Origin: Acetobacteraceae bacterium | GTDB taxonomy: Bacteria > Pseudomonadota > Alphaproteobacteria > Acetobacterales > Acetobacteraceae | Direction of reading: 5' to 3' | Length of the DNA stretch: 64,000 nucleotides | Assembly: GCA_030041375.1 (NCBI GenBank) | Contig: JASHOA010000060.1 | Location: forward strand, 186,001 to 250,000 | In this document: piece by piece, positions 45,186-54,851 of the stretch | Layout: the number at the start of each line of letters is the position of its first letter | Position numbering within the stretch: position 1 is the stretch's first letter | Made by a program: the position numbers and the translations under genes | Notes under the pieces: model-generated | The model's database searches: none | The model's input: the letters and a program-made list of their open reading frames with translations, nothing else | What the model was told of the DNA's origin: nothing

Positions 45186-46388
45186 CTATCTGTCGATCTC
45201 GCCGAATACGACATCGAGAGAGCCGATGATCGCCACCACGTCGGCGAGCATGTGGCGGCGGCCGAGCACCTCGATCGCCTGGAGGAACGCGAAGCCGGTC
45301 GGGCGGATCTTGCAGCGATAGGGGCGGTTCGTGCCGTCCGCCACCAGATAGACGCCGAACTCCCCCTTCGGCGCCTCGACAACGGTGTAGGTGGCGCCGG
45401 CCGGGACGTGAAAACCTTCCGTGTAGAGCTTGAAATGGTGGATCAGCGCCTCCATCGAATGCTTCATCTCGGCGCGGGTCGGCGGGGTGAACTTGCGGTC
45501 CTGCACCTTGATCGGGCCGGGGCGCATATTCGCGAGACACTGCTTGATGATTTTCACGCTCTCGCGCATTTCGCCCATGCGCACGAGGTAGCGATCGTAG
45601 CAGTCTCCGTTGCGGCCGACGGGGATGGAGAATTCGACGCTGCCGTACATGTCGTACGGCTGGGCGCGGCGGAGATCCCATGGCACGCCGCTGGCCCTGA
45701 GGCACGGGCCGGAAAATCCCCAGGCGAGAGCGTCCTCCGCGCCAATGACGCCGATGTCGACGGTGCGCTGCTTCCAGATGCGGTTGGCGGTCAGCAACTC
45801 CTCGAGCTCGTCGATGAACTTGGGGAAGGATTGGGCCCAGTCGGCGATGCGATCGGCGAGGCCGGCGGGAAGGTCCTTGGAGACGCCGCCGGGGCGGAAA
45901 TAGTTGGCGTGGAAACGCGCGCCCGACGCCGCCTCGTGGAATTCGAGCAGCTTCTCACGCTCCTCGAAGCCCCAGAGGATCGGCGTGATGGCGCCGACAT
46001 CCATCATGTAGGACGTGATGTTGAGGAGGTGGTTCAGGACGCGCGTGATCTCGGCGAAGAGCGTGCGGATCCACTTGCCGCGTTCCGGCACCTCGATGCC
46101 GGCGAGCTTCTCGACGGCGAGGGCGAAGGCGTGCTCGCAGCACATCGGGGAAACGTAGTCGAGGCGGTCGAAATACGGGACCGCCTGGATGTAGGTCTTG
46201 TGTTCGATCAGTTTCTCGGTGCCGCGGTGCAGAAGGCCGATATGCGGATCGGCGCGCTCGACCACTTCGCCGTCCATCTCGAGGATCAGGCGCAGCACGC
46301 CGTGCGCGGCCGGATGCTGCGGGCCGAAATTCATGGCCAGACTGTCGATGGTGACGAGGCGCTTGCCGGCAGCGGTTGTCTCGCTCAT
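45186..46388 (-). CDS. nuoD: NADH-quinone oxidoreductase subunit D
   Basis: 400 residues. The family signature is [20 protein letters not shown] near the N-terminus, with [14 protein letters not shown] following; the histidine and tyrosine expected at the quinone site fall in these regions. It forms the quinone pocket with NuoB. ATG 46388 overlaps the nuoC stop by four bases (ATGA). Confidence 0.95.
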   Translation of the reverse strand: MSETTAAGKRLVTIDSLAMNFGPQHPAAHGVLRLILEMDGEVVERADPHIGLLHRGTEKLIEHKTYIQAVPYFDRLDYVSPMCCEHAFALAVEKLAGIEVPERGKWIRTLFAEITRVLNHLLNITSYMMDVGAITPILWGFEEREKLLEFHEAASGARFHANYFRPGGVSKDLPAGLADRIADWAQSFPKFIDELEELLTANRIWKQRTVDIGVIGAEDALAWGFSGPCLRASGVPWDLRRAQPYDMYGSVEFSIPVGRNGDCYDRYLVRMGEMRESVKIIKQCLANMRPGPIKVQDRKFTPPTRAEMKHSMEALIHHFKLYTEGFHVPAGATYTVVEAPKGEFGVYLVADGTNRPYRCKIRPTGFAFLQAIEVLGRRHMLADVVAIIGSLDVVFGEIDR

Positions 46389-46999
46389 TTCTCCCGCTCC
46401 TGGTGCGCCTTCTCATCGCCGGGGAGGGTGGTGATCCCCTCCCAGGGCGAGACGAAATCGAAGTTGCGGAAATCCTGCACGAGCTTCACCGGTTCGTAGA
46501 CGACGGACTTGCGATCCTCGTCGTAGCGCAGCTCGACATGGCCGGTGAGGGGGAAATCCTTGCGCAGAGGATGCCCCTCGAAGCCGTAATCGGTGAGGAT
46601 GCGGCGGAGATCGGGCTGGCCCGAGAAGGCGATGCCGAAGAGATCCCAGGCCTCGCGTTCCCACCAGGTGGCGGAGGGCCAGACGGCGGCGACCGAGGGA
46701 ACCGGACTTGCCTCGTCGGTGGTGATGATCACGCGCAGCCGCTGGTTCAATGCGACCGACAGCAGGTTGTAGACGACATCGAAGCGCTCGGTGCGCTCCG
46801 GCCAGTCCACGCCGCAGATATCCATCACCTGCGCGAAGCGGAGCAGCGGGTCGTCGCGCAGGCGCGTCATCAGGGCAAGCAACGTGGCGCGTTCGGCATG
46901 GGCGACGAGTTCGCCTTTTTCCGCGGTGACGGACTGGACGCCTGGCAGGGCGGCGATGTGCTCGCTGAGGCCCGCGAGGCCCGGCTTGTTCTCGGGCAT
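46385..46999 (-). CDS. nuoC: NADH-quinone oxidoreductase subunit C
   Basis: 204 residues. Conserved blocks: [39 protein letters not shown] and [15 protein letters not shown], the respiratory-chain 30-kDa signature. Separate from nuoD, unlike the fused NuoCD of E. coli. ATG 46999 lies seven bases after the nuoB stop. Confidence 0.95.
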   Translation of the reverse strand: MPENKPGLAGLSEHIAALPGVQSVTAEKGELVAHAERATLLALMTRLRDDPLLRFAQVMDICGVDWPERTERFDVVYNLLSVALNQRLRVIITTDEASPVPSVAAVWPSATWWEREAWDLFGIAFSGQPDLRRILTDYGFEGHPLRKDFPLTGHVELRYDEDRKSVVYEPVKLVQDFRNFDFVSPWEGITTLPGDEKAHQEREK

Positions 47000-47005
47000 G
47001 ATGCC

Positions 47006-47566
47006 TCAGCCTCTGAGGATGGTGCCGGTGCGGCGAATTTTCTTCTGCAGTTGCAGGATGCCGTACACCAACGCCTCGGCGGTGGGCGGGCAGCCGGGGA
47101 CATAGATGTCGACCGGGACGATGCGGTCACAGCCGCGCACCACCGAGTAGGAGTAGTGATAATAGCCGCCGCCGTTGGCGCAACTGCCCATGCTGATCAC
47201 CCAGCGGGGTTCGGCCATCTGGTCGTAGACCTTGCGCAAAGCGGGGGCCATCTTGTTGCAGAGGGTGCCGGCGACGATCATCACGTCGCTCTGGCGGGGG
47301 CTGGCGCGGGGGATGATGCCGAAGCGGTCGAGATCGTAGCGCGGCATGTAGGAGTGCATCATCTCGACCGCGCAGCAGGCGAGGCCGAAGGTCATCGGCC
47401 ACAGGCTGCCGGTGCGCGCCCAGTTCACGACGCGGTCAAGCTGCGCGACGAGGAAGCCGCGGCCGGCGATCTCGCCGGTGATGCCTTTCACGACCGCTTC
47501 CTGTTCGGCGCCAGGCGGCAGGCCGTCGCGGTTCCAGGCGATGGCAGCGGCTTGTTCGATGGGCAT
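47006..47566 (-). CDS. nuoB: NADH-quinone oxidoreductase subunit B
   Basis: 186 residues. Cluster N2 ligands are the tandem cysteines in [10 protein letters not shown], then the cysteine of GSCANGGG and that of [12 protein letters not shown]2 is the last electron carrier before quinone. ATG 47566 with GAGGAG upstream is chosen over an upstream in-frame start, because the intervening sequence overlaps nuoA. Confidence 0.95.
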   Translation of the reverse strand: MPIEQAAAIAWNRDGLPPGAEQEAVVKGITGEIAGRGFLVAQLDRVVNWARTGSLWPMTFGLACCAVEMMHSYMPRYDLDRFGIIPRASPRQSDVMIVAGTLCNKMAPALRKVYDQMAEPRWVISMGSCANGGGYYHYSYSVVRGCDRIVPVDIYVPGCPPTAEALVYGILQLQKKIRRTGTILRG

Positions 47567-47576
47567 CCCTACTCCT

Positions 47577-47942
47577 CTATTCCCATTCGAGAGCGCCCTT
47601 CCGCCACTCATAGATGAAGCCGACGGTCAAGACTGCAAGGAACCCGACCATGGAAAGGAAGCCGAAGAGGCCGATCGACCAGAGGCTGACGGCCCAGGGG
47701 AACAGGAAGGCCACCTCGAGATCGAAGATGATGAAGAGGATCGCGACGAGGTAGTAGCGGACGTCGAAGCGGCGGCGGGCGTCGTCGAAGGGTTCGAAGC
47801 CGCATTCGTAGGCCGAGAGCTTCTCGGCATAGGGCTTCTGGCGGGCGGCGATGAGCGAGCCGCCAACCAGCGCGCCGCCGATCACGCCGGCGAGGACGAG
47901 GAAGGCCAGGATCGGCAGATAGTGCACAATGACCGGCTGCAT
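47577..47942 (-). CDS. nuoA: NADH-quinone oxidoreductase subunit A
   Basis: 121 residues with three membrane helices. Conserved sequence [20 protein letters not shown] in the loop and [15 protein letters not shown] in helix 2. It is the first gene of the 14-gene operon, so the nuo promoter should lie in 47943-48081 or in the tRNA-Asp transcript upstream. Confidence 0.95.
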   Translation of the reverse strand: MQPVIVHYLPILAFLVLAGVIGGALVGGSLIAARQKPYAEKLSAYECGFEPFDDARRRFDVRYYLVAILFIIFDLEVAFLFPWAVSLWSIGLFGFLSMVGFLAVLTVGFIYEWRKGALEWE

Positions 47943-48041
47943 CGCCCGTCCTTGCCTCCGCTCGGTTTGCCCCGCGGCCGGTTTGGCATTGGCCCGGAAG
48001 TCAAGACCCTACGCTGATCTTCGCAGTTGCGCCATAGCCGG

Positions 48042-48064
48042 CCGCCACCGGGGCAGCGTGGCGG
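48042..48064. terminator. Hairpin between tRNA-Asp and nuoA
   Basis: CCGCCAC (48042-48048) and GTGGCGG (48058-48064) form a 7-bp stem with a 9-base loop, 18 bases downstream of the tRNA 3' end. There is no T-run on the minus strand, so it may be a weak terminator, a 3'-processing boundary, or incidental. Confidence 0.35.
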
Positions 48065-48081
48065 ATGGGCAAGTCCGGCCA

Positions 48082-48158
<77 letters not shown>

Positions 48159-48463
48159 GGAGCAGGGCGGAGGAGAAAGGCGGCGTTTAGGCCGGGTGTC
48201 GGGGAGCGTCAAGGAGAGCGGGCCCGTCCGGGGACGGGCCGAGAGAGGTGAAGGCCGGGTCCCGGGGGGCGGCTGGCTGCCCGGCCGTTCAGGAGGGATC
48301 GGGCGGCGGGGAAAGTGCATTTGAAGCAACAGGATGCTCTGCCGGAAATCCTCGACGGCCGGCCTCGCGGGGGCGGCAGAGAGCCGGCGCGCGACCGGCG
48401 TTCTCATGATTCGGCGGCGGCGGCTATTCTTGCCATCCTCGTCGTCTGCCGGGAATAGCCAAG
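48159..48463. other. 305-base intergenic region between divergent tRNA-Asp and aminotransferase genes
   Basis: No convincing gene. It should hold the promoter of the tRNA (minus) and of the aminotransferase (plus). A perfect 9-bp inverted repeat GGCCCGTCC/GGACGGGCC with a 2-base centre lies at 48221-48240. No clear -35/-10 pair or ribosome site besides that of the aminotransferase was recognised. Confidence 0.5.
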
Positions 48464-49837
48464 ATGTGTGCAATCGCGGAGTCCGAGAGCGACACCAACC
48501 TTTCCTCCCGCCGTGCGGCGTGGCAGGCGCGCGCGCTCGGGGCCGGCGCGAGGGCGCTGCTCGCGCGCGATGCGCGGGCCTTCCTGCACCAGTCGGTCTC
48601 CACGCCCTGCCTGAATGCGATCGTGCGCGCCGAGGGCATCTGGATCGAGGATGCGAGCGGCCGGCGGTACATGGATTTCCACGGCAACAACGTGCATCAC
48701 ATCGGCTACGGGCATCCGCGGCTCAAGAAGGCGATCGCGGCGCAGATGGATTCGTTGCCGTTCGCACCGCGCCGCTACACCTGCGAGACGGCGGTCAGGC
48801 TGGCCGAAAAGCTCGCGGAAATCGCCCCCGGGAACCTATCCAGGGTGCTGTTCACCACCGGCGGATCGGACGCGGTGGAGGTGGCGGTGAAGATCGCGCG
48901 CGCCGCGACCGGGCGGGTCAAGACGCTTTCGTTCTGGGATGCGTTCCATGGCGCGGGGTTCGGCGCCGCCGCGCTTTCGGGGGAAGCGCTGTTCCGTGCG
49001 GGGCCTGCCGCACCGCTGGTGGCGGGTGCCCAGCATGTGGCACCCTTCGCCTGCTATCGCTGCCCCTATGGCCATGCGGTTGACGAGAACGGCAGGCCGC
49101 GTCTTGATCTCTGCCACATGGCCTGCGCCGCGATGGTGGAGTACGTGCTCGGGCGCGAAGGCGACGTTGCGGCGGTGATTGCCGAGCCGGCCCGCGCCGT
49201 TCCCTACCTGCCGCCGCCCGGCTATTGGCAGCTTGTGCGCGAAGCCTGCCATCGCCATAGCGCTCTCCTGATCTTCGACGAGATCCCGACCGGCCTCGGC
49301 AAAACGGGACGCATGTTCGCCTGCGAGCACGATGACGTGGTGCCCGATATCCTGGTGCTCGGGAAGGCGCTCGGCGGCGGCATCCTGCCGATCGCGGCCG
49401 TGGTTGCGCGCGCCGACCTCGATGTGGGCGGGGACTGGGCGTTCGGCCATTACACGCACGAGAAGAACCCGGTCACCGCGGCGGCGGCGCTGGCGACGAT
49501 CGCGATCATCGAGGAGGAGCACCTGGTCGAGAACGCGGCCAGGGTCGGCGCGCTCGCTCTTGCGCGCATGGAAGAGATGAAGCAGCACCTCACCGCGATC
49601 GGAGATATTCGTGGCCGCGGCCTGCTGCTCGGCATCGAACTCGTGAAAAGCCGGGCCGACAAGCTGCCCGACAAAGACCTTGCCGAGGCCGTGCTCTACC
49701 GGGCCCTCGAGGCCGGCCTTTCGTTCAAGACGACGATGGGCAACGTGCTGACGCTGACGCCGCCGCTCACCGTGACGGAGGCAGAGATGCTGCGTGCGCT
49801 CGACATTATCGAGGAGGCAATCGGCTCCGGAGCGTGA
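48464..49837 (+). CDS. Class III PLP-dependent aminotransferase-fold protein
   Basis: 457 residues. PLP-fold landmarks: TTGGSDAVEVAVK, DEIPTGLGKTGR and VLGKALGGG, whose lysine should hold PLP; GHYTHEKNPV is distinctive. FLHQSVSTPCLN and MDFHGNNVHHIGYGHPRL closely resemble, from memory, PbfA-type (R)-1-hydroxy-2-aminoethylphosphonate lyases, PLP enzymes of phosphonate use, rather than ornithine or acetylornithine aminotransferases. No phn genes are adjacent, so this assignment is tentative. It starts at ATG 48464 and stands alone. Confidence 0.7.
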   Translation: MCAIAESESDTNLSSRRAAWQARALGAGARALLARDARAFLHQSVSTPCLNAIVRAEGIWIEDASGRRYMDFHGNNVHHIGYGHPRLKKAIAAQMDSLPFAPRRYTCETAVRLAEKLAEIAPGNLSRVLFTTGGSDAVEVAVKIARAATGRVKTLSFWDAFHGAGFGAAALSGEALFRAGPAAPLVAGAQHVAPFACYRCPYGHAVDENGRPRLDLCHMACAAMVEYVLGREGDVAAVIAEPARAVPYLPPPGYWQLVREACHRHSALLIFDEIPTGLGKTGRMFACEHDDVVPDILVLGKALGGGILPIAAVVARADLDVGGDWAFGHYTHEKNPVTAAAALATIAIIEEEHLVENAARVGALALARMEEMKQHLTAIGDIRGRGLLLGIELVKSRADKLPDKDLAEAVLYRALEAGLSFKTTMGNVLTLTPPLTVTEAEMLRALDIIEEAIGSGA

Positions 49838-50085
49838 ACCGAACCGCCCTCCGCAAATCGCCACCCCTGCGGACCCGCTATTCCTAACACTTCAGACGAC
49901 AGGCGCCCCGCCGTCAGGGGCCCGGTCTCGCGCTTTATTCGAGCCCGCGATTCACGCCCTCCGACGACTCCGCCTCGGGCGATCGCGGGCCGGCCGATGA
50001 TAACGCGGCCGCTCCTCAGCGGGTGACGGCGTGATCAGCGCTGAGACCCCGATGCTCTCCCAACGAAGCTCATCCGCAGCCGGGA

Positions 50086-50862
50086 TCACGGCGGCGCAAG
50101 CTGAACACCAATACCTCCGTCAACGAAGATCGTCGTGCCCGTGATAAAGCCACATTCGTCGCCGAGGAGAAAGGCGACCAGGGCGGCTATTTCCTCCGCC
50201 GTGCCTGCTCGGCGGAGGGGGTGCTGCGCGGCCAGCCGCACCCTCTCCGCTTCAGGGTCGGCAAACTGCGCAAAGTGCTTCTCGGCCAGCGGGGTCAGAA
50301 CCAAGGCCGGTGCGATCGCCACCGCACGAATGCCGTCCGCGCTCCATTCCAGGGCCAGCGACCGGGTCAGGGCGATCAGCGCCGCCTTTGCGGCGTTATA
50401 CGGGAAGGAACCCGCCACCGTGCGTTCGGCGTGGATCGAGGCGATGTTGATCACGATCGGCCGGCGGGCAGCTTTCAGGGCCGCGTATGCTTCCTGGCAA
50501 ATAGCCCAGGCGGGGTAGAAGTCGAGGCGGAAGCAGCGCGCGATGTCCGCCTCGCTGCTGCCCATGACACCGTGAAAGAAGTTTGCCCCGGCATTGTTGA
50601 CGATGCCGTCGAGGCCGCCGAGCGTCTCGATCGCCTCGCGGACGAACGACCGTGTTGCCATGAGGTCGGTCAGGTCGAATGCGCTGAAGAATGCATTTCG
50701 GCCCAGCGCACGGATGGCTTCCGCAACCTCCTGGCACGCGGCCTCGAGCGCACAGAGAGCAAGGTCGGCCCCAGCGCGGGCGGCTGCCAAAGCCACAGCC
50801 CGGCCGATGCCGCTGCTGGCGCCGGTGACGAGCACCCGCCGGCCGCGAAGCGTGCCGCTCAT
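50086..50862 (-). CDS. Short-chain dehydrogenase/reductase (SDR)
   Basis: 258 residues, classical SDR. NAD(P)-binding TGASSGIG (13-20), NNAG (89-92), catalytic Ser in INIASIH (S142), and YNAAK (Y155, K159) are intact. C-terminal GFITGTTIFVDGGIGVQ is typical of sugar/polyol dehydrogenases. The ATG overlaps the GntR regulator stop by four bases (ATGA), so it is regulated together with it. Given the adjacent sugar ABC importer, oxidation of a sugar or sugar acid is likely; the substrate is unknown. Confidence 0.85.
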   Translation of the reverse strand: MSGTLRGRRVLVTGASSGIGRAVALAAARAGADLALCALEAACQEVAEAIRALGRNAFFSAFDLTDLMATRSFVREAIETLGGLDGIVNNAGANFFHGVMGSSEADIARCFRLDFYPAWAICQEAYAALKAARRPIVINIASIHAERTVAGSFPYNAAKAALIALTRSLALEWSADGIRAVAIAPALVLTPLAEKHFAQFADPEAERVRLAAQHPLRRAGTAEEIAALVAFLLGDECGFITGTTIFVDGGIGVQLAPP

Positions 50863-51662
50863 CCAGGCCGGCCCGGCGGCGCCGCTGCAACGGAGCGCCG
50901 GAGATCCGCTTCGAATTGGGCAAGGTGCGCGATCATTGCCCGGCGTGCCGCAGCCGGCTGCCCGAGGGCAATGCGCTGCTGAATACGCACGTGGCCGGCG
51001 AGCGAGACGCATGCGCCCCGACGATGCACCGCGATATAGTGCCGGTTGGTGAGCAGGCGCGCCGAGTACAACACCGCGGTCAGCGGCTGCAGCGCCTGAC
51101 GCAGCAGCCGGTTGTGAGCGGCAGCCAGCACGCTGTCGTGGAACGCGACGTCGAGGGCGGTGAACTGCTCGGCGTCGGCGAGCGCGGAGCGCATCGATGC
51201 GCACAGATCCTCCAGCCGGACAAGATCGGCTTTCCCGCGCCGGACGGCGGCCAGCGCTGCGGCCTCCCCCTCGAAGATTCGGCGCAGCTCAGTCAGCTCA
51301 TGCACGAGATCGACGTGGTGGCCGCTCTGCATCAGCTCGAAGAGAAGCATCGGGTCGAGCAGATGCCACCGTTCGCTCGGGGCGATGCGCGTGCCGCTGC
51401 CCTGCCGCACCTCCACCAGCCCCCTGGCCGAAAGAACGCGCATCGCTTCGCGCACCACGGTGCGGCTGACGCCGAAGCGGAGCGCAAGTTCATCTTCCGT
51501 TGGCAAGCGCTCGCCTGGCCCGAACCGGCCACGGGCGAGGCTGCGCACCACTTGGCGGACGATGCCGCTCGGAAGGGGGTCGGTTGCGGCAGGGGTGAAG
51601 TCAATGACCTCGCCTCGGCGGCTGGCCGGTCCTGGCAGGCTTGACGACCCCGGGACATTCAT
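50859..51662 (-). CDS. GntR/FadR-family (FCD) transcriptional regulator
   Basis: 267 residues. The winged HTH is LPTEDELALRFGVSRTVVRE and AMRVLSARGLVEVRQGSGT (about 53-91); the C-terminal FCD effector domain (about 120-250) has the metal-binding type His/Asp residues (DVAFHDSVLAAAHN). FCD regulators usually sense sugar acids or organic acids. The start is ATG 51662 or the ATG one codon upstream. It is divergent from the ABC binding-protein gene, with only about 45 bases between, so it very probably controls that operon and itself. Confidence 0.87.
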   Translation of the reverse strand: MNVPGSSSLPGPASRRGEVIDFTPAATDPLPSGIVRQVVRSLARGRFGPGERLPTEDELALRFGVSRTVVREAMRVLSARGLVEVRQGSGTRIAPSERWHLLDPMLLFELMQSGHHVDLVHELTELRRIFEGEAAALAAVRRGKADLVRLEDLCASMRSALADAEQFTALDVAFHDSVLAAAHNRLLRQALQPLTAVLYSARLLTNRHYIAVHRRGACVSLAGHVRIQQRIALGQPAAARRAMIAHLAQFEADLRRSVAAAPPGRPG

Positions 51663-51707
51663 CATATCATTATACCTATTCACGCGACCAAAAACAGGAG
51701 GAAATCG
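51663..51707. promoter_or_regulatory. Short AT-rich divergent promoter/operator, gntR versus sugar ABC operon
   Basis: Only 42-45 bases separate the two divergent start codons. The stretch ATCATATCATTATACC (51661-51676) is strikingly AT-rich for this DNA and contains the direct repeat ATCAT; AGGAGG (51695-51700) is the ribosome site for the gene at 51708. Overlapping promoters imply reciprocal regulation by the GntR protein. Confidence 0.55.
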
Positions 51708-53012
51708 ATGTCCGCCTGCCGTTCGCTGACCGGGTTCGCCGCGAGCCTGTTCCTGATTTTCTTCGCTTTCGCTGCGCCCGCGCGTGCGGCCGGCTGCACC
51801 GGCAAGCCCGTTCACCTCAGTTTCGCCAACTGGGCGTCCGCCGAAGCCGCTACGGCCAAGGAGGTTCAGGCCGCTATCGCCGTCTTCGAGCAGGCGAATC
51901 CGTGCGTGCACATCGACAGTATTGCCATTCCCTACAACAACGTGGTGACGCAGCTCACCGTGATGAGCGTCGGCCACAACACGCCCGATGTGATGCAGCT
52001 CTCCAGCGGCATGCCGGACCTGCTTGCCGCGCAAGGTGCGTTGGCTGATCTTTCTCCTCATCTCACCGCACAATTCCGGCAGGACAACTATCCGGCGCTG
52101 CTGCAGGACGGACAATTCAAGGGTCAGCAGGTGGCTCTGCCTTTCGCCCTGACCCCGCACGGCTTCTGGTTCAACAAGGGCTTGATGGCCAAGGCGGGGC
52201 TCAATCCTGCCCAACCGCCCGAGACCATTACCGCGCTTGATCAGGCCATGGCCGCGGTCAAGGCCAAGCTACCGGGCGTCTATCCGTTCGGAATCATGGA
52301 CAGCAAGGCGCCCTACACCGTGGTGGTCATGTGGCCATGGCTGCAGGCGTTCTGCCGGACGACGCCGATGAGTGACAACCACCTGGGTTGGACGCAGCCT
52401 TGCGCCGAGCAGGCGTTTGCCTGGTTCGCGATGCTGGCGAGGAAGGGCTACACCCCGGTCGGCAACGACATCAAGGATAACCGCCAGCTTTTCGCCACCG
52501 ACAAGATGGTGTTCAAGGTGGACGGCCCGTACCTGCGCGGAATCATCGCCTCCATCAGCCCGCAATACGCTGCGAACGATGCCTTCGCCGCTGCCTTCGG
52601 AGCCGGCCCCGTTCCGGCCGGGCCGGCGGGGTCGTCGCGCACTGCGATCGACATCCACCTGATCGCCATGGGCGCACACAGCGCGCACCCCGAGGAGGCG
52701 TGGAAATTCCTCCATTTCATGATCGCAAGCCCCACCTCGGTGAAGGATTTCCTGATCCCACAGGGAACCATTCCGCCGCTTAAGAGTTCACAGGCAGCCT
52801 TTGCCCAGTTGCTCGATCAACCCTATCAGAAAGTGTGGGTGCAGCAGATCATTCCCGAGGCGCAACCGATCCCATACAATGCGAAATGGTACCAGGCCTC
52901 GAACTTCATCATCGACGCGTTGCAGGCCGTGATGAACGGCTCCCCGGTCAAGGCCACGCTCGCACGCCTGGAGGCGAACCTCAAAGAGGTCTACCCCGAC
53001 TATCAACCATGA
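51708..53012 (+). CDS. Family 1 extracellular sugar-binding protein (UgpB/MalE type)
   Basis: 434 residues with a Sec signal ending near APARAAG (residue about 26). SBP_bac_1 features: VHLSFANWASAEAATAKEVQ, NPCVHIDSIAIPYNNVV, VALPFALTPHGFWFNKGLM, KMVFKVDGPYLRGI and HPEEAWKFLHFMI. It feeds the permeases at 53050 and 53958. The ATPase of this importer is not encoded next to them and may be shared or elsewhere. ATG 51708 has AGGAGG eight bases upstream. Confidence 0.9.
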   Translation: MSACRSLTGFAASLFLIFFAFAAPARAAGCTGKPVHLSFANWASAEAATAKEVQAAIAVFEQANPCVHIDSIAIPYNNVVTQLTVMSVGHNTPDVMQLSSGMPDLLAAQGALADLSPHLTAQFRQDNYPALLQDGQFKGQQVALPFALTPHGFWFNKGLMAKAGLNPAQPPETITALDQAMAAVKAKLPGVYPFGIMDSKAPYTVVVMWPWLQAFCRTTPMSDNHLGWTQPCAEQAFAWFAMLARKGYTPVGNDIKDNRQLFATDKMVFKVDGPYLRGIIASISPQYAANDAFAAAFGAGPVPAGPAGSSRTAIDIHLIAMGAHSAHPEEAWKFLHFMIASPTSVKDFLIPQGTIPPLKSSQAAFAQLLDQPYQKVWVQQIIPEAQPIPYNAKWYQASNFIIDALQAVMNGSPVKATLARLEANLKEVYPDYQP

Positions 53013-53049
53013 CGCCCGGCCGCCGTGCCGCAGCGCGCACCGCTCCGCG

Positions 53050-53961
53050 ATGACCGGTGCGAGTCGGCTTAGCCGGCTCGGGATGCGGCGGCGCGAGCGC
53101 CTCTTCTTCGCCGCCACCGTGCTCCCGGCGGTCTCGGTCATCGGCTTCGTGATCGTCGCCCCGCTCCTGATCAGTATTTCCTACAGCTTTACCGATTTCA
53201 ACCTGATCGAAGGCACCCATGCCTTCGTCGGGCTTGCCAATTACCGCCGCCTGCTGGCCGACCCGACTTTTTACCAGTCCCTCTGGAACACGCTGCTCCT
53301 CGGTGTGAGCCCGGTGGTCGGGGCCTTCTTCGTGGGATTCGGCCAGGCGCTCCTCCTCAATGAGGCAGTGGCGGGCCGCAGCCTGATGCGCGGCCTGACG
53401 TTGTTGCCCTGGGTGATTCCGCAGATCGTCGTCTCGTTTCTGTTCCTGTTCATGTACAACCCTTCGGTCGGCGTCGTGAACGTGCTGCTCCGCGATCTCG
53501 GCGTGATCCACCAATTCGTACCATGGCTGGCGCTGCCCGCCACCGCCCCGCCTGCGGTCGCCATTGCCTACGTCTGGACCGAAGCACCCTTCTTCATGCT
53601 GATGCTTCTCGCGGGACTGCAGACCATTCCCCCGGAAATCGTCGAAGCGGCAGTGGTTGATGGTGCGAGCTGGTGGCAGCGCCTGCTTCACATCATCGTG
53701 CCGGAGCTCCGGCGGATCATCGCCATCAGCACGATTTTGATGGTGATCTGGAACTTCAACAATTTCACGATCATCTGGCCGCTCACCGAGGGAGGTCCGG
53801 TCAACGCCACGCTGACGTTTGCGGTTTGGGTCTATCGCCAGGCCTTCCAGAACTTCGATCTCGGTACTGCCTGCACGATTGGCGTCGCCTGGCTGATCCT
53901 GCTCCTCGTCGTCACCTTCTTCTATCTCCGCGTGGTCGGCGGGGAGGAACCCGTGACATGA
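53050..53961 (+). CDS. Sugar ABC transporter permease (MalF/UgpA type)
   Basis: 303 residues with six membrane segments. The EAA motif is IVEAAVVDGASWWQRLLHII, near residue 198; SYSFTDFNLIEGTHAFVGL precedes the core. It pairs with the next gene to form the heterodimeric channel. It starts 37 bases after the binding-protein stop, and its own stop overlaps the next ATG. Confidence 0.9.
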   Translation: MTGASRLSRLGMRRRERLFFAATVLPAVSVIGFVIVAPLLISISYSFTDFNLIEGTHAFVGLANYRRLLADPTFYQSLWNTLLLGVSPVVGAFFVGFGQALLLNEAVAGRSLMRGLTLLPWVIPQIVVSFLFLFMYNPSVGVVNVLLRDLGVIHQFVPWLALPATAPPAVAIAYVWTEAPFFMLMLLAGLQTIPPEIVEAAVVDGASWWQRLLHIIVPELRRIIAISTILMVIWNFNNFTIIWPLTEGGPVNATLTFAVWVYRQAFQNFDLGTACTIGVAWLILLLVVTFFYLRVVGGEEPVT

Positions 53962-54797
53962 TGAGGGCGCGTCGCGGGCGGCGAGGGGCTGTTTTCGTGC
54001 CATTGCTCGGCCTGTCGCTCGCATTTTCGCTGCTGCCGATCATCTGGATGACCTTCACGTCGCTGAAGACGGCGCACGCGGTATTCGGCGCGCCCGGGCG
54101 GTTGCTGCCGCCGGTGTGGACGCTCTCCGCCTATCATATCGTGCTCGGAGACGGTCACTTCGTGGTCTATTTTGCCAACAGCCTGTTCGTGAACGTAGGC
54201 GCAAGCATCGCCACCGTAGGCCTCGCCACACTCGCAGGTTACAGCTTCTCGCGCCTGCGGATGAAGGGGAAACAGGGCGTGATGCTGGCGATCCTGGCCA
54301 CGCAGATGTTTCCATCGGCGGTGTTGCTGATTGCGCTCTACGTCATCTTTCGCCGCCTCGGCATGCTGGATTCCTACGCTAGCCTGATCCTCTCCTATGT
54401 GACGCTCGGGCTGCCTTTCAGCGTCTGGATGATGCGCGGGTTTGCCGATGCCGTGCCGGTCGACATCGAGGAAGCGGCGATGATCGATGGCTGCGGTCGG
54501 CTTCAGTTGCTGTGGCGGGTGGTGGTGCCGTTGATGTTGCCCGGCATGATCGCGGTCGCGCTCTTCAGCTTTCTCGTCGGCTGGAATGATCTCATCTGGG
54601 CGCTCACTTTGACCACCTCGCCCTCGATGCGCCTCATCCCACCGGGCTTTGTCGCGACGTATGTCGGGCAGTTTCAGACATACTGGAATCAGCTCATGGC
54701 GGGCTCCGTCCTGGTCAGTCTTCCGACGATCATCATCTTTACCTTGCTGCAGAAGTACCTCGTTCAGGGGATCACCTCCGGGGCGGTCAAGGGATAA
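53958..54797 (+). CDS. Sugar ABC transporter permease (MalG/UgpE type)
   Basis: 279 residues with six membrane segments. EAA motif: DIEEAAMIDGCGRLQLLWRV; LPFSVWMMRGFADAVP is characteristic. ATG 53958 overlaps the previous stop (ATGA), with GGGGAGG upstream. No ATP-binding protein follows; the next gene is a dehydratase, so the transporter is incomplete locally. Confidence 0.9.
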   Translation: MMRARRGRRGAVFVPLLGLSLAFSLLPIIWMTFTSLKTAHAVFGAPGRLLPPVWTLSAYHIVLGDGHFVVYFANSLFVNVGASIATVGLATLAGYSFSRLRMKGKQGVMLAILATQMFPSAVLLIALYVIFRRLGMLDSYASLILSYVTLGLPFSVWMMRGFADAVPVDIEEAAMIDGCGRLQLLWRVVVPLMLPGMIAVALFSFLVGWNDLIWALTLTTSPSMRLIPPGFVATYVGQFQTYWNQLMAGSVLVSLPTIIIFTLLQKYLVQGITSGAVKG

Positions 54798-54851
54798 GCG
54801 CTGCGACCGCGGAGAGAGACCAGGGCAAAAACGGATCAGGAACAGGCGGTC

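Noticed and set aside
48221-48240. Intrinsic terminator
   Set aside because: The 9-bp inverted repeat has no T-tract on either side and lies upstream, not downstream, of both flanking genes.
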